From Myxocyprinus asiaticus (lineage: Eukaryota > Chordata > Actinopteri > Cypriniformes > Catostomidae): 64,000 nt of DNA. Within the stretch, counting starts at the first letter, position 1. The number at the start of each line of letters is the position of its first letter. The notes under the pieces are model-generated. The model saw nothing but the letters and a program-made list of their open reading frames with translations, ran no database searches and was not told where the DNA came from. Below, piece by piece: positions 63,301-64,000 of the stretch. Location of the stretch: assembly GCF_019703515.2 (NCBI RefSeq), contig NC_059362.1, forward strand, positions 25,356,826 to 25,420,825, read 5' to 3'. The position numbers were made by a program, and so were the translations under genes.

Positions 63301-63799
63301 GTTTCCTTCGTCATCATTTAAATTAACACTCAGTTACAGTATCGGTGCTGTGCAGTGATACAAATAGTAGCTCAATGAAAAGGTAATAGCTGTGTTTGAA
63401 TAAAGCACAGCTATTGACCAATCAGCATTCAGGACTGGAACTATATGTTTTATAATGGTTTAATTGGGGGCACAAACTGATATTGCACTTAGAGTTGCTG
63501 TCCTGTGTTTAGGTATAGTCTGATTATGTGATATACTGACCTGTAGTTCACCCAGCCACCAGCTGTTTGAGTTCTTATGCAGCACGACAATTAGTTGACC
63601 AGGCGTGAGACTCAGCTGCTCTGGGGTTGTTGCAACATTGACCGTGGTTACCTGGGCAATTTCTTAAGACCAATCAAGATTGCAGATGTTTAACATTTAA
63701 ACCAACCAGCCTTGATTCTTTCTTCTGTGTATTGGCACATATTGGCATATGCTTTCAAACCTCACCTGGCTTTTTGCAAAGAACTCCAGCTTTGGCAGT
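51307..63799 (-). CDS. itsn2: intersectin-2, 3' fifteen exons (partial gene)
   Basis: Multidomain endocytic scaffold and Rho-family (Cdc42) GEF at clathrin-coated pits. Exons from 5' to 3': 63799-63766, 63651-63541, 61747-61651, 61510-61319, 59680-59559, 58890-58784, 58585-58402, 57083-56985, 56629-56462, 54523-54314, 54228-54107, 53194-53112, 53021-52938, 52325-52152, 51464-51307 (TGA). Phases join throughout, giving about 647 residues. Domains in order: SH3D ([18 protein letters not shown]), SH3E ([34 protein letters not shown]), DH ([36 protein letters not shown]), PH ([20 protein letters not shown]), C2 ([40 protein letters not shown]). This is the long, brain-type isoform end. The N-terminal EH domains and SH3A-C lie beyond 64000. 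The 2a versus 2b paralogue is not resolved. Two successive donors (after 53112 and 52938) are weak, GTTGGA and GTTCGG. No stop or shift breaks the frame. Confidence 0.95.
51895..52095. repeat. TGCTGG-type dispersed repeat in ITSN2 intron
   Basis: Palindrome-like sequence bounded by CCTGCTGAAAA and TTTTCCCAGCAGGG with internal CTGGTCTTAGCTGC, CCAGCTGGTATCCCAGCC and GGCTGGGAGACCAGCTAAC. Related fragments lie at 58226-58295 and 63935-64000. Confidence 0.7.
53338..53996. mobile_element. foldback MITE in ITSN2 intron
   Basis: Left end AAAGGATAGTTCCCCCCCCA and right arm ending TTTTTGGGTGAACTATCTAT at 53938. A duplicated terminal piece TTTTGGGTGAACTATCCCTT follows at 53972-53991. The segment CTATTAAACAATGCAGATTATGTAGCACAGT after the arm (53933-53963) also follows the copy at 48077-48836, so the two copies share flanking sequence. 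Confidence 0.85.
54610..56429 (-). pseudogene. Tc1-like element with frameshifted transposase in ITSN2 intron
   Basis: Inverted repeats begin CAGTGCATCCGAAAAGTATT (left) and end ACTTTCCGGATGCACTG (right), between TA dinucleotides. The transposase is on the minus strand. 56028-55669 is the N-terminal helix-turn-helix part ([40 protein letters not shown]). After a one-base shift, 55513-55082 is the catalytic part ([46 protein letters not shown] with the catalytic Glu). The shift near 55669 ends the first frame at GRVATPQ. Well-preserved ends suggest a fairly recent insertion. Confidence 0.9.
54677..54895 (+). mobile_element. tRNA-derived SINE in the Tc1 terminal region
   Basis: The head GGCAGTGGTAGCTCAGCGGT contains an A box (TAGCTCAGCGG, 54685-54695) and a B box (GGTTCAAGCCC, 54729-54739). 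The tail is GAATTTCACTGTATATGTGT followed by ATTATTATT. It sits between TTACAGCCTTAT and TTCCAAAATGG, which are contiguous in the Tc1 right end (complement near 56355-56385), so the insertion point is exact. Confidence 0.85.
57536..58218. mobile_element. foldback MITE in ITSN2 intron
   Basis: Left end AAAGGTATAGTTCACCCAAA, right end TTTTTGGGTGAACTATCCTT. Landmark arms are present on both sides of a centre near 57840-57900. ORFs on both strands (57753-57990) are stem readings. Confidence 0.88.
60727..61021. mobile_element. TA-target foldback MITE
   Basis: Ends TATGGAGGGCCAAATTACTC and GAGTAATTTGGCCCCTCCATA are inverted and bounded by TA. The interior is AT-rich with repeated CACTATGTATTTAAT units (60889-60904, 60951-60966). 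About 295 bp, in an ITSN2 intron. Confidence 0.8.
63017..63115 (-). mobile_element. L2-type LINE 3' tail
   Basis: On the minus strand AAGCTGCTTTGAAACGATGT then GTTGTGAAAAGCGCTATACA and AAAAATGACTTGACTT, the same 3' end as the blocks ending at 22080 and 32052. Only the tail is present. Confidence 0.65.
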
Positions 63800-64000
63800 C
63801 TGAAAACATAACACAATATGCACATGATTATAACAATACATAACAACTTTAATATCTCTGAATGTGTGATTTCATTAAAAAGAAACTTATTTAAAAAAAA
63901 ATGTCTTTCCCAAAAGAACATTTACAGTACCAAGAACAGTTTTAGCTTGTTTTTTGGTCTTAGCTGGTTTAAGCTTGTCTAGCTGGTCTCCGAGCCTGGC

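Overview
This is vertebrate nuclear DNA, AT-rich and crowded with repeats, almost certainly from a cyprinid (carp/zebrafish-type) teleost. The genes have short exons with GT..AG introns. The repeat content is typical of that group: Tc1 elements of the Sleeping Beauty type, foldback MITEs with the arm 'GTTCACCCAAAAATGAAAAT', hAT-derived non-autonomous elements, L2- and L1-like LINE tails and tRNA-derived SINEs. No bacterial, phage or CRISPR features were seen.

Layout. 1-26.6 kb is intergenic. It holds two hAT-type elements with visible target duplications (4.3-5.1 and 13.0-15.9 kb), the second carrying an LTR and a gag-like remnant built of minisatellites. It also holds a nested TTAA-type element (6.2-8.3 kb), foldback MITEs and two LINE 3' ends. 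26.6-30.0 kb is a complete ccn2 (ctgf) gene on the plus strand, with a TATA box, three TEAD-type motifs, five exons and a 3' UTR with a poly(A) signal. 33.7-35.1 kb (perhaps to 40.9 kb) on the minus strand is the 3' part of an unrecognised gene with a cysteine-peptidase-like Cys/His layout and a one-base frameshift. Its putative long intron holds a nest of Tc1/mariner-type elements. 45.0-48.1 kb on the plus strand is a FAM228-family gene. 51.3-63.8 kb on the minus strand is the 3' portion of intersectin-2 (last two SH3 domains, DH, PH, C2); it runs off the right edge.

Relations. FAM228 and ITSN2 are neighbours in other vertebrates (human 2p23), so their tail-to-tail pairing supports both calls. 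ccn2 lies on a different human chromosome (6q23), so its nearness here is a fish arrangement. No gene in the window forms an obvious pathway with another. CCN2 is a secreted matricellular protein and YAP/TEAD target, ITSN2 is an endocytic scaffold and Rho-family GEF, and FAM228 has no established function.

Limits. Exon models were read by eye from splice sites, phase and protein resemblance. Repeat family names are from memory of family features, not database searches.
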